Part shown: piece by piece, positions 1 through 11,736 of the stretch
Numbering within the stretch: the first letter of the stretch is position 1
Layout of the letters: each line of letters begins with the position of its first letter
From: Siderastrea radians
Lineage: Eukaryota; Cnidaria; Anthozoa; Scleractinia; Rhizangiidae
DNA length: 64,000 nucleotides
Direction of reading: 5' to 3'
NCBI GenBank assembly: GCA_964017195.1
Contig: OZ024896.1
Location: forward strand, 4,071,987 to 4,135,986
Translations under genes and position numbers: made by a program
The notes under the pieces: generated by a model
What the model was told of the DNA's origin: nothing
What the model saw: the letters and a program-made list of their open reading frames with translations, nothing else
The model's database searches: none

Positions 1-1440
1 TCCTGGCGTGTGTTAAGCCTACAGAGCAACCTCATCCTCCCCCAGTGTATGATTGCAAGAACTTTGATGGAGCAGCTACTGTTCATACCGTTCCTTCGAC
101 AACTGTTTCCACCTTGAACAGTTATGCTGAACACATCTTCATCCCATTCATTGTAAATCATCTCCAGGCAAGTAAACGAGTTGACATTGTATGGGATACG
201 TACAAGAAGAGCAGTATTAAGGATTCAACCAGAGAGAAGAGAGGTAAAGGTCAGAAAAGAAAGGTGACAGGTGAAACCAAGATTGCTCCAAACTGGAAAG
301 CGTTTCTTCAGGACAACACCAACAAGAAAGAATTCTTTGCCCTGCTGACAAACAGAGTTGCAGATTTCCAGTTTCCTGAAGACAAGGAAATATACATTAC
401 CTCAGATGAATATGTTATTTCAAGTGAAGGTCCTTCAGATATTCAGAGATGCGATCATGAGGAAGCCGACACGAGAATCGCAGTACATGTCCTACACGCA
501 CTCAACAAAGGATACAATCGAGTGTTCATCCGCACCGTTGATACAGATGTTGTTGTAATCTTGATAGGACTGTCTCCTGACTTCATCGCCATGCATCCGT
601 CTACATCCATTTGGATTGGATTGGGTATGGGGAAATATCTCCAGAATATCAATGTCCATGCCATCTGCGCGTCGTTTGGCCCGGAAACATTCAGAACACT
701 TCCTATTTTCCATTCTTTTACTGGATGTGATAGCAACTCTTGTTTCTTTGACAAGGGAAAGAAGTCCGCCTGGGAGGCTTGGAAGTAGTACCCCGATGTT
801 ACAGACGCGTTTCTGTACCTGCAAGATCACCCCTATCATCAAATAGACAAGGGCGATTCCAACTTCAAGATGCTAGAGCGATTTACTGTAGTTCTCTACG
901 AAAAGACCAGCAATGCGTTCACTGTTAACGAAGCACGCAAAGAGATGTTCACCAAGAAGAACAGGATCCTGGAGAACATCCCTCCTACACAGGTTAGTTG
1001 AAGTACCCAACATTTTAAAAACAGATAACTGATACGGAATGCAGACTTTCCACTTTATTAAGCCCCACTGCTCTTATTCATCTCACGTTTACTTGTTTTT
1101 TTGCTAACGACTGTGACTAAAATACCGATAAATCTCATTTCTTCTATGCTTGTAGGACTCACTGTTGCAGCACACGTTAAGAGCGATTTACCAAGCAAGC
1201 ATCTGGTACACAATCCTGCAGTCTGTACAGATGGTCCCATCACCCGAGGGATGGGGTTGGTGTGACGTAGATAACACCTGGAAACCTGTCTGGATGACGC
1301 TACCTGAAGCAGCGAAAGCCTGCCTTGAGCTCCTGAAATGTGGCTGCAAACAAGGATGTGCTGGCAGATGCAAATGTGTCAAGGCCAATCTACCTTGCAC
1401 AAGGTTATGACAATGCTCTGCAGAATGCAGCAACAACTGA
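1..1440 (+). pseudogene. TE-type gene remnant: HEEADTR domain protein with TSO1-like CXC tail, 5' end outside window
   Basis: The frame is open to the left window edge, so the gene starts upstream. Visible motifs in order are HEEADTRIAVH, TVDTDVVVILIG and FHSFTGCDSNSCFFDKGKK. I recognise these as a widespread uncharacterised, multi-copy cnidarian protein, probably transposon-derived; its biochemical role is unknown to me. A TAG at 786-788 interrupts the frame, but similar coding sequence continues to about 992. There a CAG|GTTAGT donor and a TTGTAG acceptor ending at 1155 give a 163-bp intron in phase 0. Exon 2 (from 1156) encodes a cysteine-rich CXC-like stretch (KCGCKQGCAGRCKCVK) as in Tesmin/TSO1 DNA-binding domains. 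A TGA at 1408-1410 stands where a cysteine codon is expected; the frame then runs CQCSAEC-like to TGA at 1438-1440. Two nonsense changes indicate a dead copy. The family match is moderate and the stops are certain. Confidence 0.72.
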
Positions 1441-4091
1441 CGTTCTTTATGTTCTCTTTTAAAGAAAAGATGTGTATATTGCGGAATTAAATCATGTACA
1501 GATATCTAATGTATATAGTAAGTTTGTTGTTTCCAGTCGTCCCTTGCGGATGTTCGATTTGCAGCTACGGATCTCATTCTGCTTAATAACTGCAAAGTGT
1601 TCAATCAAAGACGATGTCTGAAATATTTAAGCAATTTATGTATTGATTAAGCCACGTACATGTACCACAACAACCGACAATTACCAGGCTAAAAACCCAC
1701 CCCCCCTACCCCCTGTAAAATTAGAGTTGTCAGTTAAACGCTTTATGTAGCCACGTTTGGACCGCGGCATTTCTTATTTTTTTGTAAAATGAAAAAAAAA
1801 AAAAAAACAGGAGCCTTCAGCCAAACGTCCTGCTTTGTTCTACCAGTCCCGGCCACAACAAGAACTGGATAATTTTTTATATAGTTTCCTGTAATTTGAT
1901 TGGTTCAGATGCTGAACCAAAACATTGGCTTGACCGCGAAAGGACTTAGTTCCAGATAAATTTCCTCGTAGAAGAAATACAGAATGCTTGTAGGATTACC
2001 GTGAAAATCAGCCTTGGTACGGATAAATCTAGACGATTCTATTCGTCCAAGGATTCGATTCACAGATATCAAGATGTTGAGGGCCCAGGAATATTTTTGT
2101 ACAAGCGGTACGCAGGCGACCAGTTCTGTTGAACGTTTGGACTTGCGTGAATATTTCAAGAGACCGAATCAATAAGCCGAGAAGAAAACACCGATAGAAT
2201 GAATGTTTTGCAGTGAAAACGGCTTGAGTACCGATACATACGCAGTCGATGAGCTTTTAAAAGTTGAGTACTAGTCTATATGTTTGTTGTGAGCGAAGAT
2301 ATTTCCGCCTGGAGTGGTCCATTCTATTCTCATTACCCTACTCGCTTGAATACAACCTTGATCGAACAAGACTCCTGAAGTATTCTCTTGCTAGACATTA
2401 ATCTAGCAGAGTTCAAATAGCTGAACCTGTGTGAAGAAACATCTTGGACACATGGTAACTGGTACGTACGCAGTCTCTGTCGTTCGTTCATTGCAAACCC
2501 CAATGTAATTGGCAGTAATGGCCAGCTGGTGTTTAGATACCGTGTGGACATGAACAAAATTTGGCAAAGGCATTTCACATGGCAGAAATTGAGACAACCT
2601 GAGAAACTGAATCCTTTAGCTTTCAAAAATGAAATTGAAGTACAGAGTGCATTGTATGTTGCAAATAGTAATACTAAAAATAAATAAATATGTAAATATA
2701 AAAACAAATAAATTGGTTTTCACAGGAGACAAGAAAAGAAGTTTATTTTTATTTGCCCCTTTGCTTACTACTTACATCTTGTGATGTGAAAATGGTCTGT
2801 CAATATAGGTGGAATCCAGATAAACTAAAATTTTTGATAAACACATGAGGCCTCCAGAGTTTTGACAGTGTATGCTCAATTAGATGGTATGCGAATATTC
2901 CATATAAAATATGAGAGCATTTTTATACCAGTAAATTCCATATTTTCTCAAATATGCATCCCCAGTATTTAGTTAATAGATGCCTGTGTCCAACTGACAT
3001 TAATTTAAAGGAAACCTTTATTTGAGGTGTATTTTTAGGCATATTTGACAGCCCCATTCCTTTTCCTCATATGTACTAAATACACAAACAAAAGCAAACT
3101 GGAAAACATTATTTAGCTGTAGCAATGTCAAATGGGCAGCAAACATAATTTGGGAGAAATGGATTCTTATTGGAAAAATTCCATGTGCAGAAGGTTTCCT
3201 CTAGTTTGGCATACACTCTAAAGGGGTGGTGAATGGTTTATTGGAAAACAAGGGTCTCAGCAGTTTTCTTTTTGTCTTGAAAATTTTGCACCACCAAAGG
3301 GTTGCTCTCGGAACTTTTAATGTGCTGTCACTTATTGTAAATCCTTGATCAAGCACCTGGGGCACTTATTTCAATATTTGTAGGATGAGGTGGGGAGTGC
3401 TTATTTAGAGGGAGCATTTATTTGAGGGGAGGCCCTTTTTAATTTTTCACAAATCGTGACCAGTTGGATAGTAATTTGTGTAATTGGCTTGTGACCAATC
3501 TTATCTACGTAACATAGTGGCTTACTACTCAGCGTTAATTTCAAAAGTCGTTTGCATTTGCTGCAGTTTGCTTTACTTCGCTCAAGAGCAGTTAAAGGAG
3601 CTACGTCACGGATAACGCAACTTGAAAAAGCTGGCAAGTTTTTTCAAGTTTGCCATTCGTAATCCGTCTTAATCTCCCTCAGTCGTAACCATCCTTGTTT
3701 AGTTTTGGTTAATTATTACTTCTTTGGTGTTTTTCTACCCTAGGAAACTATTATTTTGAGGTTTCCCTTAATGAAAAAATAATTTTGTCAGATCAGAAAA
3801 ATAAATGAAAACGCCGTGACATAGTTCCTTTAAACATTCATTTAGAGTTACCAATGACTAAAAAAATGACGAGAGATAAACACGAAAAATGCTACACTCA
3901 ACCTTTGTTGTCTCATTAGTCGTCTACAAAAAGCAGGCCAGGGGAGGGGTGTGCTTACTCAAAGGGAAGGGCTTATTTCAAATTTACGATAAGGCTGGGG
4001 GCACTTGTTGTTTTCAAAGGAACCTCAAACACCGGGACACCAAAAGAACTATTATTTTAAAATGGCCTCATCCAACTGGCATTATAAGTAA
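1441..4091. other. No gene seen; AT-rich spacer with repeat debris
   Basis: No ORF with recognisable protein content was found on either strand. A run of A (about 1791-1806) and short GC-rich tracts such as the C-runs near 1690-1710 are present. Two stretches, about 3350-3445 and 3925-4010, share purine-rich motifs of the type GGGGCACTT and GGGCTTATTTCAAA, suggesting fragments of the same old interspersed repeat. Confidence 0.5.
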
Positions 4092-4095
4092 TTAA

Positions 4096-4233
4096 GAGGA
4101 AGTTTCCACAAAAATTCAACAAGGTGCGGCAAGGCTAAAAAAAAAGACTTCACTCATCTTCTGCATATAGGTAGCCCTTAGTAAAACTAAAAACGTTATA
4201 TTGTTTTTTCTTCAAATATTTTTATTTTTCTGA
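4096..4233 (+). repeat. Left terminal inverted repeat of the TTAA transposon, outer part
   Basis: It pairs with 11590-11736 on the other strand. The repeat stops abruptly after ATTTTTCTGA at 4233, where the foldback element begins. The missing inner continuation (TATCAAAGTC) is found beyond that element at 6932-6941. Confidence 0.85.
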
Positions 4234-6927
4234 GAAAAACGAAATTCTCGATTTCACGTCTAGACTCGATTCAGAGGGTCTAAACTGGGTAGAAAATCGA
4301 CCATTTTCATTCGATTCGCATGTCAAAACGATCAAGCGCAGAAAAAATTGAATGCAACCGGTTTATTGCATGACTCTTCCTTGTCCAAAGAAGCATAGTT
4401 TCAAGAGTTTTGGTTTAATCTAGTTATTTAACGGTAAACAAAACCAGACTATTCTCACGCGCCATGAAAGTCGGTCGGTCAAAAGAATCGTCATTTTCAC
4501 GATGTGCCATATCTCGGAATTCCTTGAGATGAAGGTATTTCAAATGTAGAAGGACGATACTTCCAAAATATGCAAAGTTTGGTTTGGGCCAATGATTAAG
4601 CACTTGTCAAAAAATTATTCAAAATCGTACAAAAACGGCACAAAATCACGCCAGCCCTCGAATGCGTGACCAAAAGTATTACCACCGTATTTGTTATTGA
4701 AATCAATTTAATCGCAATACTAGCAATACTAAGGCATAAATAAAAATAAATATGTTCACCTTTGCTCGATTATGATGTCCTGACCGTTGCAATACGTTTC
4801 TTTCCTGTCATTTCTTCAATGGCTTCCCGTTCAGCTGGTTCAGTTCGCATGGATTGCTCTTGTCAACTCTTGAACGCGAATCCGTCTTGCGACTGGTGAA
4901 TTTGAAGCAACCACTGCTAGGTTTTTATCCAAATATGTATCGTCATGATTAACGTGCGCTAGTTGTGTTACTTGATTAAGCCATATTTCAGGAAATAACC
5001 GGCAAAGCGTTTTCAATGAGCCACTTTGCAGTGCCCGTTGGAAGCCATTATTATTCGAAAAGCGAAGTAATTTGCATACTTCCGAGACAAGCGTGACAGC
5101 TTTTTGTACTTAAGGGGGCGGGGTGGGGGTAGGGTCTTGAATTTCAGCTGAACCGATGGTTCGAAAGTGTTTGGAGATGAATTATCACAAACTCGTATTT
5201 ACTACGTGATTTGCTTAACTTATAAGTTCTGCTTACGTTCAAAATCAGAGAGAGAAAAAAGACAATCACCATTATTTCTCTTGTTGTTGTTGTTTTTTCA
5301 ACAAACGATCAAGGCTCTGTTTCCTTTTTCAGCTAAGGCAACAGATGACACATTCGGTCCCGGTTCTGCCTCCTTTCGATACAAACAGAAAGCTCTGGCG
5401 TTTAAAATGAAATAAAATAAAGGTTGTTTTGGGCTTCCTAAAATTGGTTAAAAATACACCGTTCTTGTGCCCGATAATTCTGTTTCTCGATGATATTATA
5501 ACAAGCATGGTTTACATAGCTAGAAGCATCGCTACCGGACACTAAATTTCGCGTACTTGACAACGACATAGACACGAAAATAATCTTAGCAGCAGCCTGT
5601 TTATGCCAGAGATATCGAGAGATTTAAATAAATTTTGGGACTCGGATTGCACTGTTCAAGCGTACAAGTGACCATCACTAGTCAGTGAGCGCTCTTCTGG
5701 CAGTGGCAGCCCATGACAAGGTTTGTCAACAAATCTATCTATGGCTTCTTTTTCTTGACGTTGATCTTTGATACATCAAGTCCAAAAGAAGAGCAAATTT
5801 CATCTAACATTTTGATAGAAAACTTTGAAAGCTTCGAATTTTTGACGAGGTCACAGGTGTTACGAGCATCATACACGATTGGATGCGCATGCTGGATTGA
5901 AATGTCAGTCATCACTTCGTTTCTTAGGGTCTGCCTCTGCCGGGCTTCCTTCTCTGCTTCGTTTTGGTCTTCGTCGTCACTTTGCGACTCAGAGTCAGTA
6001 CCAACATCAACACTTTGCTTTGAGGCCAGGCGTGAAAAGAAACTAGCAACCTGTCGGCTTGTAAGAAACTCGTTGCTATTAAAAAGGCGCTCGCCGTTCT
6101 TGTCTTTAGCTGTCCTCATACCTCTGGATACCATTGCTGAATCCACCAACGGGCACTGCAAAGTGGCTCATTGAAAACGCTTTGCCGGTTATTTCCTGAA
6201 ATATGGCTTAATCAAGTAACACAAGTAGCGCACGTTAATCATGACGATACATATTTGGATGAAAACCTAGCAGTGGTTGCTTCAAATTCACCAGTTGTAA
6301 GACGGATTCGCGTTCAAGAGTCGACAAGAGCATGCGAACTGAACGGGAAGCCATTGAAGAAATGACAGGAAAGAAACGTATTGCAACGGTCAACCGAGAA
6401 AAGGTGAACATATTTATGTTGATTTATGCTTAGTATTGCTAGTATTGCGATTAAATTGATTTCAATAACAAATACGGTGGTAATACTTTAGGTCACGCAT
6501 TCGAAGGCTGGCGTGATTTTGTGCCGTTTTTGTACGATTTTGAATAATTTTTTGACAAGTGCTTAATCATTGGCCCAAACCAAACTTTGCATATTTTGGA
6601 AGTATCATCCTTCTACAGTTGAAATACATTCATCTCAAGGAATTCCGAGATATGGCACATCGTGAAAATGACGATTCTTTTGACCGACCGACTTTCATGG
6701 CGCGTGAGAATAGTCTGGTTTTGTTTACCGTTAAATAATTAGATTAAACCAAAACTCTTGAAACTATGCTTCTTTGGACAAGGAAGAGTCATGCAATCAA
6801 CCGGTTGTATTAATTTTTTTCTGCGCTTGATCGTTTTGACATGCGAATCGAATGAAAATGGTCGATCTTCAACCCAGTTTAGACCCTCTGAATCGAGTGT
6901 AGACGTGAAATCGAAAATTTCGTTTTT
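4234..6927. mobile_element. Nested foldback element with about 800-bp inverted arms
   Basis: The left arm (4234-5041) and right arm (6146-6927) are near-perfect inverted copies, with termini GAAAAACGAAAT and ATTTCGTTTTTC. The 1.1-kb core holds a fragment of a repetitive coral gene on the minus strand. The element sits inside the left terminal repeat of the surrounding TTAA transposon, so it arrived later. A clean target duplication is not visible: the flanks are CTGA and CGCA. No transposase was found, so it is non-autonomous. The mutual arm identity is a direct observation; the mechanism is inferred. Confidence 0.8.
5739..6161 (-). pseudogene. C-terminal fragment of a repetitive coral C2H2-type protein carried in the foldback core
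   Basis: The 140-residue frame contains EFLTSRQVASFFSRLASK, an acidic linker with SESQSDDEDQNEAEKEA, then a conserved-looking tail with QHAHPIVYDARNTCDLV, SKLSKFSIKMLDEICSSFGL and KKKKP. I recognise this arrangement as the end of a multi-copy coral protein that in longer copies has zinc fingers. Only the tail is present, and its first codons lie in the right arm of the foldback element. There is no upstream promoter or complete gene. It is most likely a host or TE gene piece captured by the element. Function unknown. Confidence 0.55.
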
Positions 6928-7112
6928 CCGCATATCAAAGTCTTGTCATACAAAGTTGAACATTTGTTTTCTAGTGATCAAACATGAAGTAGTTTGAAAT
7001 ATACTAAAAAGAACAAGTTGTGTATCGCCATACAGCTACGATTTTAATAAACTACATAGGCCTTTCTTTCTTAATGCGCATGAGCAGTTCTTTTCAAGCC
7101 CCTTGATTCAAA

Positions 7113-7822
7113 ATGGCGGACGACGCGAGGCGACAGACCCGTCCACCTAAAAGGCTTATCGACAGTACCAACCGTCTGCTGAGGCTAAGAAAAAGAAAAA
7201 AAAGAGAAAGGATAACAAATTATATGAAGTTGAAATAGTGGAGGTCGACAAGGAAAAGAAAAAAGTGAAAATTCACTTCAAGGGTTACAGCAACGATACA
7301 GATGAGTGGCGTGACTACGGGGAAGAGAGCAACATTTTCCCCTTTGAGCGGCTTGAAAGAGCGTATATTCCCGATGAAGTGTCTTTAGAGGATAGAACTA
7401 ACAGTTTTCACGGCCAGCTTTACAGAGAAATAAAGCGAAAATTGTGGTCTAGCCGCCGAGAAGACCCAGATGTACGAATCGAAGTTAATGTGGACCCAGA
7501 TGTATTTAGTGCAGGACTTGGCCGCGTAGTGAAGCCAATTCACTACAGGGGGAAAGAGGTATATTCTATTAAAGAGAATAATTGTTTGAATGGTCTTTTG
7601 GGGCTAAAGTGGAACGAGAGAATTTTAAATCAAAACGGTGACTTTAGTTACGTGATCAAAGGGACTGTAAAATATTGGTTGTCCCAGAGGAATTCAATTG
7701 TAGAGTATAAATATATTGGGAGGAAATATGTGAAGTCTGAAATAGAAGACTCGCATTTCGTTGTCTTCAGCTTTGTTCGGGGTGATGGGAACCGGGGGCA
7801 GTACCTTTGTGGGAATTTTTAA
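7113..7822 (+). pseudogene. Chromo-barrel/Tudor-knot-like protein of the TTAA transposon, one frameshift
   Basis: ATG at 7113 opens MADDARRQTRPPKRLIDST. A one-base shift near 7170 then moves to the frame carrying SAEAKKKKKKRKD and the rest, ending TAA at 7820-7822. Early residues VEIVEVDKEKKKVKIHFKGY and DEWRDYGEE resemble a chromo-barrel or Tudor-knot fold (an x-VHFKGY-x-DEW pattern), which in other proteins reads methylated histones or nucleic acid. The remaining 150 residues (IHYRGKEVYSIKENN, VVFSFVRGDGNRGQYLCGNF) match nothing I can name. It is convergent with the transposase, and the 780-bp gap between them has no gene. A role in targeting or regulating transposition is a guess. The frameshift could be decay or a sequencing error. 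Confidence 0.6.
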
Positions 7823-8601
7823 TTTAGTTTGAAGATTTGTTTTGATAAATGAGGCCCTGACAGGGGTGGATCCGGTGTCACTAGTCTGAATTTCTAAATG
7901 GCGCTTGTCAGTCTTTTATCAATGCTTCATATCATTGTTGGTAATTGAAAGCTGATCGTTCATCATGTTGCTATTTCATTTTATATGCTGTTGCTACTTT
8001 TTGGGTTGTGGCGCTTGTGGGAATTTACCCTGGCAGGGCCTCATAAATGAATACCGTGAAAAGATGAAATATTCAGTATATCATGAGCATGGGACAAGGA
8101 CAAAATCTGACTCCCTGATGGGTGTCAAACCCATGACCTTCTATTTACCAATCAGTCACTCATTAATGCCCGAGCTAGTTTATTTTTATTAGGCCTTTGA
8201 TGGCATGCATACTGCGAGAATTCGCTATGTCAAATGTGCCCTTTAGAATGAGGTCAAACATAAAAGACTTAAAGTGAACTGCTACAATACAAATTTATTT
8301 CCTGATATTTAATTATACACGTAGGGATTACTGACTTGACAGTGGCTATCTTTTACTTACTTACTTAGGCCTCTTTATGCCATTTGGCATATAAGGCCCC
8401 CAGTGGGGGCCCTAGCTAATTATTATTAAAATACATCATGTGGAAGGTTATACATGTATTTATAGGGAGGGTGTTTACACCCTTTTTATAATATGTTCAC
8501 TGTTAATGATGGATGCAAGGCTCTAGCCCTTGCTGTAACTTGTTCTAGGAAGGTAAATATTCCCCTAGGTTTGTAGCTAAGCAATATCATTGATGTCAGT
8601 A
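7823..8601. other. Convergent intergenic spacer with GC hairpin
   Basis: No gene is seen. GGCCCCCAGTGGGGGCC at about 8394-8410 is a strong hairpin between the two convergent transposon genes. It could be a fragment of an older repeat or part of 3' end formation; neither can be shown here. Confidence 0.45.
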
Positions 8602-11167
8602 TTAATTCTGCAAACATTTCTTGACCCATTTCCCATGAACCTTTTGAAGGTGGCCACAGCAGACATTGTGGTCACAACTTGAGCATTTTGCAGTACAAGT
8701 CTTAATTGTATGTCCATTGTTATTACAGTTACTACATTTATAGCTAAGCTTAATTCTTTTACATCACACCCCTTGAAGAAACTGAAGCCTGTTCTTCTTA
8801 AGAAACATTTGACGCAAACACTCCACACCTCTGTGATTTGTTGATCTGAAGTAGTCTTTTGATGCAAGATCATTGTACTTTTCCATTCCTTGTTGATTAA
8901 AGAAATTTAAGTTATGATACATAGAAAGGAACTCAGGAACATGACAAAAGAGGGCATGCATATAGGGGGTAACATCCTTTGCCTGGTAGATACCACTGCC
9001 AGTAAATTTTGTAAGCCAGTCCTTAATTTTCATTTGCAATGCATCAACCTCCTTTTTATCATTGTAATCTAGCTTAAGGTCCCCTATAATATTCATAAAA
9101 TCTACCCACAGTTCCTGTATAGATTGAACCTCTTTAAATGAAGGCAAGAGTGTTGGAATATTTATATGTTGGAATAAAGTTATTTTTTCTGGCCCATTAA
9201 GATCCCGGTACTCTAATTTCTTTGTCTCAGGGCCAACCCTCCACTCAAAAGAAATACCCAGGTCACGCAACAGTTTCTCATAGGCTGCCATGTGCTTGAA
9301 TTTATCCCTAGGAAAACCATGGGCAAAGGTTGATTTCTTTTCAATGGAATCTTGACGTCTTAACTCCCTTATCAGTAACTCAATTAAATTATCAGAAATT
9401 CTCAAAAATAAATGTAGTGTATCAATTATCACATGGTCCAAAGAGATAAACGGAAAAAGTGGAGGGTTCTTGCAGTTAAATTGCTTTCTTCTGGAGTACT
9501 GCATTATCTCTTCAAGAGACCGTGCTCCCTTTTCGGCATCAATCATGGACCATTGTTTATTCGTATCCCACCTATCCTCACGTGGGCATTTGCACCAAAT
9601 GCAGGCATGTTCCTGATTGGCAGGCCCTAGTCCACATACTGTGGCGAGAAATTTCCAATCACCTCCCAGAAAATACTCTATTTTATAATTCTTATCGTTG
9701 ACTGTTATTTCTTTAAGGTTTTCCAATTCATCTTTCAAATCTCCGAGACTCACTCTTATGGAATCATAGTTTTCTTTCGTTTTTATGATTGCTAATACGT
9801 AATTCCCAGATTCAGTCATTGCAATGTTTCCTTCATTAAGTATCGTATACGTAAAGTTAACTACATTTAGTCTTTTGCCAATACATGTACCGTCACCACT
9901 CAGTTTCACTTTAATGGTCGTGTCATTGAATCCCTCCTTCTGTAGTCGTTCAACTTGTGACTTGAGACTATCTGCAAACTTGATTTGCACTCCTTCATGT
10001 TCTCCTGGTGTCTCTGCAATATTCCACTTGCCATTAAGGGCTTCTGTTCTTTTCTTCAGAGAAAAAAGATTGGGCATTTCTTTCAGTTTTACAGAAAGCT
10101 CATGCCAGGCCAAATCAGAAATATTGAAGCGCTCTTTAATGTAAAGGAGAAGGTTGATGTTATCAATATCTTGATCGGTCACCTGTTCTTGCTCATCAGT
10201 CAGTTGTAGTTCACTTTCTTCATCGAGGAGGTGGAAAGTTTCGTATGTTTGGGTATCTTCATTAAAAACTTCCACTTTTGTAGCAATAAAATTATACAGG
10301 CCGACGAAAGAAAGCGTTGCCTGGCAATCTTCCACGAACTGTTTCCGGATTCTGCTTTGGTGTTGCGGGGTGTAGTCACCAAATGACTTGGCCTTCTGGG
10401 GACCCCGACCACCTTTTTGGCGACGAAGTTTGATAATATTACGGGCTAGTCTCTTGAATTTTTTCTTATAAATTTTGTCCTTTTTTCTGCCTTGGAGAGA
10501 GCTTCGTTAAGCTTTTCTTGCAGTCGCATTCTCTTCGCTTTTTCTTCTACCAGGTCTTCCTCAAGTTTCCGCTTTTTGGCGGATAGTTCCATGTTTTCGT
10601 TTTCAAGCTGTATGGAACTAACTTCATTATAATACACAGAAAACCGGCAAGATTTCTTATGCCCGTTTGTCCAAGCGTTAATGAGCCGCTTCAAAGAACT
10701 TCCTCCCTTTTTGTTAGCAGCTTTGGCAGCTTCCATTAACTTTTTAATTTGTCCATTGAAGCGTTGTAGAATGCGGTTATTTACAACAACTTCAGTGATG
10801 CCAGATTTTTCCAAAATGCACTCTACAATTCTTGCGAGGACAGGTCTGTCTTCGGCCGCTGCAAATTGTGTCTTCCCCCTCAGCTCTTTCTTTGATAAAG
10901 AGTAGATCAGATAGCTGAGAGAAAAAGGAAAAAGAATTAATGAATGACTGGTTTTTGAAAACCCAAAATTAAACGAAAATGCTCGAATATAACTATTTGT
11001 GCCTTACTTGTTGATTTCCTTTATAAACACTGGTATATCGCCACGGGTACCTCCACGGAAATCTTCATCATTCGTGTCATCGCCAACAGCAGCTTTTGCG
11101 GCGCGAACGATTAAAGCGCAAGATACAATAAGAATTATAAATCCAAACGTGACAAATTTCCCAGCCA
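8602..11167 (-). pseudogene. Putative DDE transposase of the TTAA transposon, two exons, frameshift and early stop
   Basis: Exon 1 runs 11167 to 11008 (MAGKFVTFGF start; TRGDIPVFIKEIN) and ends at a GTAAGG donor. A 93-bp intron ends in a CTCTCTCAG acceptor; exon 2 begins at 10914 and the frame fits (NYLIYSLSKKEL). A basic, coiled-coil-rich part follows (about 10560-10450), then a one-base shift in an A-run near 10490, then the main 520-residue frame 10335-8764. Candidate catalytic motifs are KLSGDGTCIG, FLGGDWKFLA, the Cys cluster HACIWCKCP and GMEKYNDLASKDYF. The pattern resembles RNase-H-fold DDE enzymes with an inserted C/H domain; I cannot name the superfamily. TGA at 8764-8766 precedes an open 53-codon stretch with a perfect CCHC zinc knuckle (CSNCNNNGHTIKTC), so the intact protein, about 820 residues, probably ended at TAA 8602-8604. 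Confidence 0.68.
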
Positions 11168-11589
11168 TAAGGCCGACATCAAAATTTTTCAAGCCCCACC
11201 GAATTTGGTATCAAAACGCGCCTAATGTAATGGAGATTTTGGAAATGGCGGGCTTTTTGTGTTACATTGTTGTGTTACGAGAAAATCGAGCTTAGTCTCC
11301 CAGGGAGTCAGATCATCGCTCGGATTTTCCTTGTAAACAAACCAGAATCGGTGATGTTCGAACCCGAAAGGCCGACCCTAATTTTTTTCTGATTCTCCTG
11401 AAACAGGGCTTCAGTGGCGCTCACTATATTAAATTCCCCTTTTCCGTCGGACTTTTTTGGGTTTTCTGCGATTTAATCTACGAACGAAAGCAAAATGTTT
11501 GAAAATTGAATGATTCCAAAGGGGTCTAAATCCCCGACGTGATGCGGATCAAATTTCGTGACCTTTTGTTAAACGTGACTTTGATATCA
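11168..11589. other. Upstream region of the transposase gene
   Basis: This is 420 bp between the transposase start and the right terminal repeat. No ORF is convincing. It should contain the transposase promoter, but no clear TATA or initiator could be chosen by eye. Confidence 0.4.
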
Positions 11590-11736
11590 GAAAAATAAAA
11601 AATATTTGAAGAAAAAAATAACATAACGTTTTTAGTTTTACTAAGGGCTACCTATATGCAGAAGATGAGCGACCTCTTTGTTTTTTAGCCTTGCCGCAAA
11701 AAATCATTTTTGTTCGATTTTTCTGGAAACTTCCTC
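11590..11736 (-). repeat. Right terminal inverted repeat of the TTAA transposon
   Basis: It is the reverse complement of 4096-4233 with a few mismatches and one small indel. It preserves the uninterrupted order ATTTTTCTGATATCAAAGTC, which gives the pre-insertion state of the left repeat. Confidence 0.85.

Noticed and set aside
7113..11167. RAG1/RAG2-like (ProtoRAG) convergent pair
   Set aside because: Convergent layout and a zinc knuckle recall it, but the partner has no kelch repeats, the duplication is TTAA rather than 5 bp, and no RAG1-type motifs are seen.
10999..11295. Plus-strand ORF over the transposase first exon
   Set aside because: Shadow of the minus-strand exon, which has proper donor, phase and continuation.
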